A DNA stretch of 64,000 nucleotides from the NCBI GenBank assembly GCA_038363925.1, contig JAQQWL010000015.1:682001-746000 (forward strand), in the 5' to 3' direction. The stretch comes from Apiospora phragmitis. Its lineage: Eukaryota; Ascomycota; Sordariomycetes; Amphisphaeriales; Apiosporaceae. A model generated the notes under the pieces. It worked only from the letters and a program-made list of their open reading frames with translations, was not told the DNA's origin and did not search any database. How positions within the stretch are numbered: position 1 is the stretch's first letter; the number at the start of each line of letters is the position of its first letter. A program made the translations under genes and the position numbers. Below are positions 22,918 through 33,757 of this stretch, piece by piece.

Positions 22918-23644
22918 GCGACAGCGGAAGCTTGCATTGGCCACGCCGCCAACGAGATTTGTTACCTTAGGTAGCTAGCATATATGCTGAGGACGGTTTA
23001 CGCCACACAACGAACATCACCATCGTCTATCTTGACACTGCCGCCGGGTGTCAATATGGGGGAGTACGGGGGTCTGGAAATAGCCCCTGGTGGTATGGAT
23101 TTAATGAGCCACGAAGCATCATTATATCCCAATGATGGCGAAGGTCATATCGCCATACTACATTAATAAAAATATGAAACCCAACGCAACAGATCAGTAT
23201 CAAATGCTTTCATTCTATGTGACATGGTATTACTTACTTATTATGAGTGATCGAGGTTGAGTGCGTAGGGCACTAACATACAACTGCATACCTGGAACAT
23301 TGACTCAGGGTTCGAAGAGGCCGTGACGGCCACTATACCTATATGATGACCACAGCGAGACACTCAATCGATGAGCTCTGAGCAAAGTGGCAATACTCAG
23401 ATACATCACATCAGTTTGGTTCAGCACCGGCATATACATGTCACTTTTATGATACCATTACCCTAGAAAATATGACTGACACATCGCCGGACGATCCTAC
23501 AAATCTCCAGTATATTCTGGAAACTGGTCGGTCTACCACAAGCTACTTCCCTAGAAGCATTCAGAAACTCCACAGGCTTTAGCAATCAAACCTACTAAGT
23601 AGGTAACTAACGTTAGCATACCCATCACCAAATATACCGAAATC
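22918..23644. other. Intergenic
   Basis: No recognisable gene; 3' flank of the secreted-protein gene and upstream region of the next gene. Confidence 0.5.
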
Positions 23645-24255
23645 ATGAGCTGGCGGGTCCAACAAAGACGAGCCGATGGTACCAAGTTTTGGTACTGCGA
23701 GTACCCCGGATGTACGAGTGAATGCGACGCCGACTACCACTACTGCAAATACCACAAATGTCCCATGCCGATACCCGACCTGGGGCCGGACATAGACCCA
23801 CACTGCGGCAACGTGCGGTCAGAGAACCCGGTCGGCCAGCTGTTCACGCTGTGTAAGAAACACCGGTGCCGCGAGAAGACGTGCGCCGCGCCCGCCGCGC
23901 TCGCGTCCAACAGCCAGTACTGCAAAGCCCACACCTGCAACGCGACGACCTTCTGCCGCGAGGGGTGCGAGCGGACGGCGACGAACCAGCTGTCGCGGTA
24001 CTGCGGCTTCCACAAGTGCATGCGCGTGGACTGCGTCGAGCTCCGGGACACGACGCTGAACCCGAAACCGATGGACCCCACGCAGTACCGCCCGACGGCT
24101 CGAGCTTGGGCTACGGCTATCGCCGGTACTGCGCGAGGCATGCGTGCAGCGTCGACGACTGCGTGGAGAGGACGGTCGAGAAGGGACCCGGCGCCGGTCT
24201 GGGGTATTGCCCCAATCATGCGACCGCATGGGCTAACATGGACCTGGAGGACTAG
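23645..24255 (+). CDS. YCxxHxC-repeat cysteine/histidine-rich protein, with a 1-base frameshift
   Basis: Protein built of repeated YCxxHxCxxxxC units: HYCKYHKC, LCKKHRCREKTC, YCKAHTCNATTFC, YCGFHKCMRVDC and, after a frame change, YCARHACSVDDC and YCPNHA. The unit looks metal-binding (Cys/His spacing), but no named zinc-finger class fits. The frame breaks at about 24091: CGCCCGACGGC lacks one base (probably a C), and the +1 frame continues the repeats to the stop at 24253-24255. With one base restored the length is 612 nt, exactly 203 codons plus stop. No signal peptide; a single exon. Similar Cys/His-repeat proteins occur widely in Pezizomycotina without known function. Confidence 0.7.
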
Positions 24256-24439
24256 CTAGAGCCAACCTTACCTGTGCGAATCAATAACCCGTTGCCAAAC
24301 GGACCTGCCCAAACAAAAAGATTTGTAATGTGTGTATATACCAACAAACAAAATACATAGTTGAACAATGATGTAGGTATCAATATATAAAGATCTAGCA
24401 AAGGTATCTGATATTGAAACAAATCAAAATATGCCAACC

Positions 24440-27400
24440 TGAACGCAAAGACATCTTGATGGCCTGCTGAATAGCGCCTGTTTGATGCCGGTCGAAATGA
24501 TAAACGCAGAGGTGAGGTGCAGATGGCAGCGCCATGAAGAGTTGCCACTGCGGCAGGAAGCGCAGGTATCGCGTCAGCGCGCAGCACGGCAGCGTGATTC
24601 GCCCGCATGGCGCCCCGTCACCGCAGCTGCACGCGCATGTCAGCCACAAAGTGGTGCACACCACCACATCATCATCACGGGTAGTGCGGGCATCAGCAAA
24701 TGCATGAACATGCTTGAGTAATCACCCGGTAATGCATTACTTTCCCTTTGAGTAAGATGAATTTCATCAGGAAGGAAAGTAAATACATCAGCTGCAACAG
24801 CTATTGGCCCAATTCATTTGATCAACAGGTCTGTAAGCTGGTCTCATAAATCAGCCAGATGATGATCAACCTAAATGTCTGCATCAACACAATGCATAAT
24901 CAAGCATAAATGTTTCTACTCGTCAACATGGCAAACAACAGCAAATAGCATCCAATTCTACATGATACTCAGCTGCTGTCATAGCTGTTCAATATCAGGA
25001 AGAAGGCAACATGGTAGATCAACACAGATGTCCTCTTGTTTGTCAAGGGTATCTTTTTAATCGTCGCTCATCATCTCAGGAAGGACATCGCCCATCTCCT
25101 TCTTGATCGCTTGTCACGCTTCTTTCTTTTGTCCTTAATGCATTCGCCTGAAGATAATACCGTACTTCGCTCGCACGGATTTCTGGTGCAAATGGCAACC
25201 TTTATTCGCCTGCATGTCGACAGCAACACTGAATGCAGCGCATGATCTCGCACAGTTCGCCATCGTGACGCGGCACGCTGCTGGCAGCCTGAACGCTCGC
25301 ATCAACATCAACGCGGTTAGCGAAGTCTTTGACCAGCTGTGTCACCCAACAGCGTTTTAACTCGCAGAGTCGCAGATAAACAATATTTTGATTGCCTATT
25401 CGCTTTGTCTGCATAACAATCAACGGTACGCATCGAAGCATCTGCTGTCCAACCGCTGATAAAAACGCAGATAACGCATGCTGTGGCATAGTCGTTCTCA
25501 ACAGTGGCTGTTCAAAGGCATGAGAAAAGAATCGCAATGCGCGTTTGCCGATAACGACCGTCAACGCGCTCGTAAACGCGCAGATGAACGTATCATCGCA
25601 TCACGCAGATGCACTTGAAGAGAAAGATCGCCTTTTTGGCGGTAAAGCCGGTCTGGTGTGATCGATCACATGACAATGGCAACCCACCATGTTGACAGGC
25701 TGTTGCCATCTTCGTACCGCTGCTGGTGTCATTACTGAAAGACTGCAGCAGACGGCCAGATTGGCCGTTTTGAAGAAACGACCGCTATCTCGATATGCAA
25801 CCGCAGACAAAAGCGGTGCAACGTCGCAAAGCTACTTCAGCCGTTCTGGACGTGATCCGCGGTATTTCAGTTTGTTGGGTATGATGTCTCGCTGAGCGCA
25901 ATGTATGCAGTTCCGCATGTGAACCCGGTCGACTGACAATGACTCTGGCTGGACAGGTTATTCTACGAAAGACCGCTTTGCAAGGCTATGGGCATTTGAC
26001 CAGCGTGGCTGGCCTGTGATGTGGATACTGTCGCTCGCAGATGATGCGCTTGTCGCAGATTCAACATTAACGCGGTCAGCGGTACAATCGTGAGCCGCAA
26101 AAATGCTTGAGGGTGAAAACTGACAAAAGATCGATCTGGTATCGAAGCTATCAGATGACGGCAGTGTGGTCGCAGCGAAATGAAGCCGTCACAAGCGACA
26201 CGCAATGTGACGTCGTCGTCTCATGTCCGTTGAACACTGAAAGCCTCGCCCGAAGCTGGTCGCCAAATAACATGAAAGATGCTGAAGCCGAAATGTGATC
26301 AAATTGGCTGCTGAAGACAACAGCAGATGGCAGGAAGAACGGAAGCAGACCTCTCCTTGATCGATTGAAGCAATAATGGTCTCTAAAGCCAAGGTTCAAG
26401 CTGAGTGAAGACTGGACATCACTGAGCAAATGCAATGGAACCCAGTCTGCATCCAGGCTGCTGCCAATCTGTACATGTCCTCTAACAATACATACATTCA
26501 AAACTTTTGTCATGACTTTACAGAGAAGGAAAGTTAATATAAAGGCTGGAATGATGAAAATTCATCATAGCTGTATCACACTCAAAAGTGATCTGTCTCA
26601 CAGACACACACATTCACAGCCAGCACTGTAGCTTCAGCCAAGGTTGAAACACCTGACTGTTGACCAGCTGGAAGAGCATGACACAAGTGGCCAGCATCAT
26701 AGCACTTGAATGGAACTGTTCTGCTGGGAAGATGACAGTTTCTGCTTCATGGCATCGTCGCATGCCTGGCTGGCTGAATGAACCCATCTCATCAGCGCAC
26801 CGCCGCTCGCTCGTGATGATCGCTCAGCGCGATCTCTGCCTGACAGTTTATCGCAACTCTGACTGGCAATCAACCGCACGCGGGACTTTGCTGGGTAATG
26901 ACGCAGCTCATATCTCCTCGCTGTATGTCGGACATCGGGCACATCAGTCAACGCATCCTGACATGTTCGATCGATATTTAAATGGCGTCATCGGTCATCT
27001 GGTGAATTGAACCCCGACCAGCCCCCAAGTGCCTGGCTGAGCACTCCCGGTGTATGTTCGCCAACACGTGCAGCTTCGCCAGTGCTTGCTGACTTGCAGC
27101 AGCTACGCATGCCTCTCGTGGTGATCTCATTTTGACGGTAACCGCAGATGAGCGATCTCCAGACTGTCATCAGCTTTGATGTTCTGGCATCTCTATGCTG
27201 TTCATCGCCGAGTCGCGATGACGTCTTGTTCCGCGTGAAGTCTGCATCGCCATGAAAAAGGAATCGCTGCGCAGTTCGCAATGCCAGTTCTCGCTGCGTG
27301 CTGATTCATGCGTGCTTCGCAGCATGATCATGCATGGGCAATGTCAGCGGCTGCTGTTGGTTCCGCTCTCCTGATGCGCATTGAGCACATCGCAACTGTA

Positions 27401-27956
27401 TCGTGGCATAATGAACAGCCAAAAACCTGCATCGGCTCTTCATATCCGCAACGTCGTTACTGAATCAGATTGTCGCCGAACGTGAACAGCGCGAGCGCTT
27501 TTGCTACGATCGTCGATCGCAGCAATGCTGCCATGGCACGAACGTGATACGACACGTTCTCTCGCGAGGCGCAGCGCGTACGGGCGATCATGCAGTGGCA
27601 TGCATGGTCCATATGAACACGTAATCAGTTGCTGATCGCAAAGGGCATCTGCAGGAACGCGGCGCTAACGGCAATGAAGGTATGATGAAGTGCGATTCCG
27701 CATGTCTGATCGTGGCCATGAACAAATCGCCCGCCACAACGCTGCTCTGAAAGGCGCGTGGCGGCAACTGGTGAAGATCGGGATGAGCGCTACGTCGCGG
27801 ACAATGAAGAAACGGCAGCGCGCGATCGCGCAAAAGCTGGTCGTATCGTGCTGGTACGGTATCGCTCTGGCAAGAAACCAATATCGCCAGCACGCCAGGT
27901 AAAGAATTTCGGGCGCGCTCGTCAGTGATGCATCGCACTACGCACTGTCGCAGATC
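24440..27956. other. Garbled stretch in the position of the 5' three quarters of an NNT gene
   Basis: About 3.5 kb with no credible coding frame on either strand, no RIP signature and an odd word content (frequent CGCA, GATCG, TGCAT). It lies directly upstream of intact NNT exons and has about the length needed for the missing ~900 residues. Scrambled traces of NNT can be read: YGIALARNQY (near 27857-27888) stands where YGMAxAxAQY belongs, and near 27390-27416 ATTGAGC, ACATC, TGT, GTGGCA and AATGAAC recall codons of ILSHIMCVAMN with extra triplets between. The last part before the clean exon (27920-27956) resembles GIHPVAGR in a similarly disturbed way. It reads as a gene with very frequent small insertions, deletions and substitutions. 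See findings. Confidence 0.5.
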
Positions 27957-28433
27957 CGTATGCCGGGCCAGTGTAATGTGCTTTTGGCTGAAGCGAGTGT
28001 GCCGTACGACATTGTGCTCGAGATGGACGAGATCAATGATGATTTCGGCGACACGGATCTTGTCCTGGTTATTGGTGCCAACGACACCGTCAACCCGATC
28101 GCGCTGGAGCCGGGCAGCCCTATTGCGGGCATGCCGGTGCTTCATGCATGGAAGGCGAAGCAGGTCATTGTTATGAAGCGTGGCATGTCTAGTGGTTACG
28201 GCAAGTCACGTGTGATAAGGGTCGACGCGCCCGCTCGCTTTTGATTGATTGACCGCTAACAACATGGTGATGCAGCGGATGTGCCCAACCCCATGTTTTA
28301 TATGCCGGGGACTAAGATGTTATTCGGGGATGCCAAAGTCACTTGTGACGGTAAGTTGCTGAGCTCGTTTCTCCTCCATTCTTTGCTGACAAATGACGTA
28401 GCAATCAAATCTGCGATCGAATCTCGGGCCTAG
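27957..28433 (+). CDS. NAD(P) transhydrogenase (NNT), intact C-terminal exons
   Basis: C-terminal NADP(H)-binding domain III of proton-translocating nicotinamide nucleotide transhydrogenase, a mitochondrial inner-membrane enzyme that reduces NADP+ with NADH. The clean sequence starts with [18 protein letters not shown], then [51 protein letters not shown]. Exons: up to 28200, 28276-28350 ([20 protein letters not shown]) and 28402-28433 ([10 protein letters not shown], stop). The first of these introns is GC-AG (GCAAGT...ATGCAG), the second GTAAGT...ACGTAG. All expected domain III landmarks are present in order. The upstream part of the gene is not readable, so the gene as given here is incomplete. 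Confidence 0.88.
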
Positions 28434-29583
28434 AGTAGAATCTGGCGTCGTTGCATCTTTAGATCGTTTGGCTTCATTCCCCGCATGGATCATATTCTAG
28501 GGTGGCATTTGTTTGGCATTCGTTGGCCATTTACTTCGTTTCAATCTCATGGCATACCATGTTCGACATGATAAATTATCTCGTTGCCTGATCATGCTCA
28601 GTATCTACGACTTTAAATAACAAATTATCATCATTTCAGACTGTCGTTTGCCATGGTGGGATGAGCTCATGCCCATGCTAATACGTCATTTTGGTGCATT
28701 AACCACCGAACAGCGACCTGGCATGTTCTGTACACCTTGCACTGACTGCATGTGTCATCTGTGGATTCGCGCAGGATAAAGGACTGCCACACGGCGTCTG
28801 CACCAAAAGAAACAAGCGCGCCAACAAGACACAAGATCCAAGAGGTCCAACGGCTTGAACCCATTTGCGCACCGGACTGGCGGATTGCATCCAACGGTCG
28901 ATCATGGCCAGTCCACAACTGTAAGCTTCTGGCCGTTAGTGGGTGTCGACCAGATTGCCGATGGGCTTAAAAAGTGTGGCTCATGACGGAAAGCCAGGAT
29001 GCCCTGTTTGGGCGCGTTTCAAATGACCTCAGCCAATGATCGCGGGGGCTGCCTAGTGCGGGATGACGTAGCCCAGCCACACTCACCACCCACACCACCT
29101 CCCATCCAAAGGCATGACCCTCTCTGAAGCCCAGATGATGGCACCAGCCAGCAAAACCGGTTGGTGGTGTGCATTACACAGCTATGAGGTCGTCCAAAGT
29201 AAGTGGCTGAGTGACCTGGCCTAGATCCCGGCCTGCCTGGTCTGAAGGTTATGGTGTCACTGCTGTGCGTAGAGACAAGCTTATATGTAAGACTAAATCT
29301 AAACTTGACTTCTGATGTTCCTCGATGTCTTTTCACTTCTTCTCATCTTTCTGCTGAGTACTACCATTGATCGTCTCCGAATCAACTTTGCTCGAAAGTC
29401 TGCATATCACCAGATCCCAAACCCGAATTCCGTGAGTTTGTTTCCACGCCCCAAAGGAGAGGCTGGTGGATCGCCCCATCTCTGTTCCTACCCAAGCCAC
29501 ATGCCTTCTACGCATTCAGGGGCATCAACATACATCAGAGACTAACCGAGAAACGACGCCCAGGTATTCAAACATCCGCCACC
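28434..29583. other. Intergenic
   Basis: No supported gene. 29300-29583 is CT-rich and is the likely promoter and leader of the following small gene. Confidence 0.5.
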
Positions 29584-30153
29584 ATGTCTTCCGACCAGCA
29601 ACAGCAGACTCAGTCTTCGGCCTCCAACACCTTCCAGCCCCCGGCCGGCTTCGACAAGATGTCCGAGCAGGAGCAGAAGCAGTCGTACATGGAGTGGGCC
29701 AAGCAGAAGTACAACGAGCAGTACGAGTCGTGGATGCCCTGGATCGAGGACTACTTCCTGAAGTGGTTCACCAAGGACAACAAGGCCAGCTATGCCACCA
29801 AAGGTAAGCCTTGGTCCTCTTTTGCACCCTGTCGCCGTCTCCATCCACTCCCTTCCCCCTCCCCCTTTTCGTGGCTTGGTCAGTCTAGGAAGGACGTTGT
29901 TGCTAACACGTCATCCCGCAACATAGAACAGCTTGGCAAGACCAAGGTCACCGGTGTCGAGCAGGTCGACACCCTGCAGGACGGCGTCCACAACCTCGTC
30001 GCGGGCCAGGTCGGGCAGGGTGGCTTGCTCCAGCCCGTCGGCGACCTGGTCTCCAAGGAGGGAGCCAACCGCGCTGAGCGTCAGGGCAAAGACGACAAGG
30101 GCAGCTACCTGCCCACCAGCTTGCCCAAGGTCCCCGGCGGCCTGCTTGGTTGA
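29584..30153 (+). CDS. Small conserved fungal protein of unknown function
   Basis: Two exons: 29584-29803 and 29927-30153 (intron GTAAGC...ACATAG with branch point TGCTAACA), 148 aa. The N-terminus is Q/S-rich (MSSDQQQQTQSS), followed by a Trp/Tyr-rich helical part (YMEWAKQKYNEQYESWMPWIEDYFLKWF) and a C-terminal part with repeated GV/GQVGxGGLLQPVGD Gly-rich turns. No signal peptide or membrane helix. It looks like a conserved Sordariomycete hypothetical protein, but I know no function. The start ATG sits in a good context (CCACCATG). Confidence 0.8.
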   Translation: MSSDQQQQTQSSASNTFQPPAGFDKMSEQEQKQSYMEWAKQKYNEQYESWMPWIEDYFLKWFTKDNKASYATKGKPWSSFAPCRRLHPLPSPSPFSWLGQSRKDVVANTSSRNIEQLGKTKVTGVEQVDTLQDGVHNLVAGQVGQGGLLQPVGDLVSKEGANRAERQGKDDKGSYLPTSLPKVPGGLLG

Positions 30154-31673
30154 AAGAAAGGAAGAGGAAAGTGTTTGAAACCCTTAATAATGTTTCTACG
30201 ATATATGTAACGCGGTTGATGTTGTGGGATACTGGCGTTTCGTTAGCGGCGTTGGGATAAACATGGGCAATAGCTATGGGGAAACGATAATAAGTTTGTA
30301 ATTCGATAACTAGATATTCTTCCAGACACAGGGTCCCCTTTATACTGCCTCCTCTTCTTCCTGTTAAGATGGCCTTCGGTAACGTTGATGTTCCCGGTAA
30401 CGTTGATGTTCCCGCCAATAAGGAGTCGCACCTCATGGCTTCGCTAGTAGCATGAATGCATTCAACATTGGCATGGGAAGTCATGTGCTTTTTGATGATA
30501 GTCCTGGGTATATACAAGAATACCAGGGCTGTTGAGTATGGGCACTGCACTTGTGAGTCATGTGCATCGACATGTTCCTCTTGCGGACTCACTTAAAGAT
30601 GCGTTCATAGTGAAGGTGACAAGGGGCTTTGAAACCAATTAATATTTGTTATACTGTTCCACTAATATCAGAGCAATGATGAAGACGCATTTCTGTGGAA
30701 TTCTAGTCACATTCGTTGTTAGTGTCGTGAATCATAGCTTAAGTCTTTGCTGTCACAGATAATACTAATTCTGTGAATGCATTGGAGGGAAGGAAAGATT
30801 CCATTTTTGCGTGAAGTCTCATTGTGATTACAGTGAAAACTTGATGTTCTTCAAGTTAGCTTCTGCAAACTTAGACACCAAAAACTAGACGAATATTGCC
30901 AGACTCCATTAGACAACAAGGCAATCGTGAGAGTCACACCGAACTTATAACCCTATATAATGCCGAGAGCGTGCCCTGAAACTATGTCAGAGATGTCACT
31001 CTATAGAACTATCACTAGTAAAGCTGATCTAGCCACATAAGAGAAAGCTGTATTGGCTATGAGCAAAGTCATGGTAGGCAATAAGCGATGCCAATATCCA
31101 GGTCCCTACGAACACTCAAGATTTATCCACCAACGAAATGGCTTGAGGTTTTACAGCACGTCGTTCTCGGCAAACTGAATCACCGGTTACGACAATTCAA
31201 TACCTTTCTATATTGTTCGCACGCTGTGTTCGCCTTTCGCAATTATGCTATATTTATCCTGGTCCAACTAAAGTTCCCATTCTCAAGATAAGACATCGTT
31301 TATATGGGGAGACTCTCGGGTGCCTCACTGATCAATACATATCACCACGGCATAATCGTCAACCTATACTTAAACGTCTTGAGTACATAGCAGTGCCCTA
31401 TCTCTAACAGTATTTCAATGTGCTAGAATTCTCACCATCGGCTTAGAATTAATATGCGTTCCGAAACACTCATTATCGTCACTTATGTTCAATATCTGAG
31501 CTTTTATTTAAATACTGCAGTCCGCGTTCTCTACAATTTCTGTATTTATTAGCGATGGCTATATTTAATAGCATTATTAGGGTCGGTCATTTCCTATATA
31601 AACGCCTCTAGATTCTAACCTTCAACTGCTTTTTTCTTCCTCCACCATCATCAACCGCAAACCCCTCTATATC
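30154..31673. other. Long intergenic region
   Basis: No recognisable gene. An 18-bp tandem duplication (GGTAACGTTGATGTTCCC) lies at 30378-30413. A core promoter (TATATAAA at 31595-31602, then a pyrimidine-rich leader) precedes the small frame at 31674. Confidence 0.5.
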
Positions 31674-31820
31674 ATGGCATCTCACAACAATACCGTCAAT
31701 CGCGGTCTGAATCCGGCCTTGAACGGCCAAAGTCTCTACAAGCGCAAGACCGCGGCAATGAACCAGGTCACTAAGGTTCGGAACAAGTCGGCGTGGAAGC
31801 TGTTCGAAGAGGCCGACTAG
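31674..31820 (+). CDS. Short open frame, 48 aa, behind a good core promoter
   Basis: MASHNNTVNRGLNPALNGQS... ending WKLFEEAD, stop at 31818. It has a TATATAAA box 79 bp upstream and a CT/CA-rich leader ending CTATATC-ATG, so it is probably transcribed. Basic and polar, with no known domain. It may be the retained N-terminus of the helicase-derived gene whose C-terminal part follows in another frame. Confidence 0.4.
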   Translation: MASHNNTVNRGLNPALNGQSLYKRKTAAMNQVTKVRNKSAWKLFEEAD

Positions 31821-31848
31821 AAGGTGGATTATGCCCTAGTATCCGTAA

Positions 31849-32317
31849 AGGAATCAGGGACCTCTTCCTCCGACTCGTCCTCGAGCTTTTGGTCGTTCGC
31901 TCTGGCTGATTATCGCCTTCTACGCCGAGCAGGTCGAGCTGATCAGAACCGAGCTGGAACGCATTCAGAAAACAGTCTGGTGGGCCGATGGAGTCGCAAT
32001 ACGCGCCGTCGGTGGCGCACAAGGTGACGAGGCAGACATTTTCATCGTCGACCAAGTTAGATCAACCGGGTTGGGTTTCACCGGCGAACATGCACGCATG
32101 AACGTGGCATACTCCCGTGCCCGTAAGCTGACAATTACAGTGCACAACTTCAAGGCGATGTCAGGAAAGGGCAAGGATAAGGGCAAGAAGCCGTATAAGA
32201 AAGGCGAGCCTGTCCTCGACGACTTGTTCGATATCGGCGACCTGTTTAATATCGACGAGTGGTTCTTTATTGGCGAGAAGTTCAGCATCAGCGACTACGA
32301 ACTATTTGTGGTCTAGG
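31849..32317 (+). pseudogene. C-terminal remnant of an SF1 (AAA_12, UPF1-like) helicase
   Basis: The frame from about 31849 carries the last SF1 helicase motifs in order: AFYAEQVELIRTELERI (motif IV region), AVGGAQGDEADIFIVDQVR (motif V, usual QGxExD) and GEHARMNVAYSRARKLT (motif VI, usual RLNVALTRAR), then a basic/acidic tail with KGKDKGKKPYKKG and repeated DxxDIGDLFNID, stop at 32315. Walker A and motifs Ia-III are absent upstream and two stops (TAG, TAA) precede the open part. It cannot be an active helicase by itself; a truncated copy of a repeated fungal family is the likeliest origin. Confidence 0.7.
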
Positions 32318-32868
32318 GAAGACACGGAGATACTTTGGTATTATGAGAATCACAGATATCTCCACCCCCAACCGGTTATTCCTGCTCCTGCTCTATGCTC
32401 ACCTGCTGCTCCGGCGCTTCAGCCGACTACGCCTTGTTTGTTTCTAATTGTTTCCCACACTCCTGATGAACGGAATGTCACCTCGCTTCCTGCTATCTTC
32501 GTGCTTGGTATGTGCGAACCTCCAAGGGTGCATGTACGACGTCATACCTTTGTCCTCATGATATGCTGGCCAATGCTGATAAGAGCGGATGGGCGCAGCG
32601 GGTGTGATAACGGGAAACTTGTGACTGTCTATAGAGTTGGTGTCCAGGGATGCGAAAGCTTAAACCAAGGCACTCGTTATGATGACGAGACTTATAAGTC
32701 ATATAGCGACTCAATTCATTCTATTATATGAATTAGCAATCAGATAACACCCAGTACGCCTTTCAACATTCACGTACCGAGGACCGTTCACCTTCTAGCC
32801 CCTGCGTCAAGTTCCGCCCACCTTCTAGCCACTGCGTCGAGCTCCGCCGGCTCGGGGTATGCAGGTAG
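32318..32868. other. Intergenic
   Basis: 3' flanks of the helicase remnant and the minus-strand membrane-protein gene. A short duplication (TTCTAGCC..CTGCGTC) lies at 32791-32840. No gene seen. Confidence 0.45.
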
Positions 32869-33757
32869 TTATCTCGGACTTCGACCATTATCACCATCAT
32901 CTGCCTCTGCCATCTCGATGTGATGCGCTGGGCCGCCCGTCTGTACAGGCAGAGATTTCCTCGACCCCGCTGAACCGGCCGTCCGATTGGCATCCTCGCT
33001 CTGTCGGCTTCGTCTCCGGCGTCTTCCGAGGAGGAATGCCGCGGCAACAGATCCGCCGATCAAGAGGAGACCGAGAGGGATACCAACACCGAGGCCAATC
33101 TTGGCACCGGAGCTTAATCCACCATTAGGGCTCCCATTGTCGACACTGGGCTGGCCGGTGGAGCTGACGCTATTGCCGGGGTCGGAAGAGGTTTCCGGGG
33201 ACTGCCAACCGTATCCCCCCTCATGTTGCTTTGGTAGATACAGAAGCCCCCGCAGCGCCGGGCCATGTTGGATCGTTCCCGGACCTTCTCACGAGGACCC
33301 CATGGGCGAAGGCCTTGTCTCCTTTGTTCCTTGTATAGTTCGTTGAAGCCACGAGCTCCGGATTTTGTCCCGGTATGTTTGTCCATATAGCAACCGACAG
33401 AATAGTGTTGGCGGCAAAACGTTGTACAACATGCGTTGAGGTCGTCGTTAAAACACTAGATATGTGGGATCCGTGACTTTGCTAACTTACCTGGGGCAAC
33501 ATGTAGCCATGGTCGCGCTTCCTCTATGCCGGCGGTATAGGCATAATAATAGTCATGGGGACAAATGCCTGGGAGTAATAGGGCCCATCAATCGCATTAT
33601 ACCCGTTGGGAAAGCAGTCCGAGGCGGCCGCGCCGACGGTCCCATGTTGCAACCATGTGTGGCCTTTGCTTCGAGCTTCAAAAAACGACGAACAGCTCGT
33701 GACCGTGGGGGTGAAGGTGGTGGTGAGGCTCCCGATGTTGATCGTCGCTGAGGCCAT
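32869..33757 (-). pseudogene. Single-pass cell-surface (Mid2/WSC-like topology) protein gene with frame breaks
   Basis: Minus strand from MASATINIGSLTTTFTPTV (ATG at 33757) to RSPR stop at 32869. The N-terminal part has the fungal pattern SLTTxFTPxxxC ... DCFPNGY. Past 33580 the expected YSPGICPHDYYYAYTAG appears in the next frame (one C missing in a CCC run), then MATCCP before a GTAAG donor and FCRQHYSVGCYMD after a probable intron. The stalk is Ser/Pro-rich (SSDPGNSVSSTGQPSVD). One transmembrane helix follows, IGLGVGIPLGLLLIGGSVAA, then the RRRRRSR stop-transfer and a polar tail. This domain order is common in Pezizomycotina surface proteins of unknown or sensor function. At least two frame breaks lie in homopolymers; errors or decay cannot be told apart here. 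Confidence 0.6.

Noticed and set aside
24440..27956. Bacterial DNA or horizontal transfer of a bacterial pnt locus
   Set aside because: The clean downstream exons have fungal introns and fungal NNT sequence; the upstream part has no open bacterial genes and only scrambled NNT traces.
25202..28145. Several 80-185 codon frames in the garbled region
   Set aside because: They lie in all frames on both strands without domains; the plus-strand ones only show scrambled fragments of NNT.
31088..31407. Plus-strand frames of 64-67 codons
   Set aside because: No motif, no good start context, in an AT-rich gene-free stretch.
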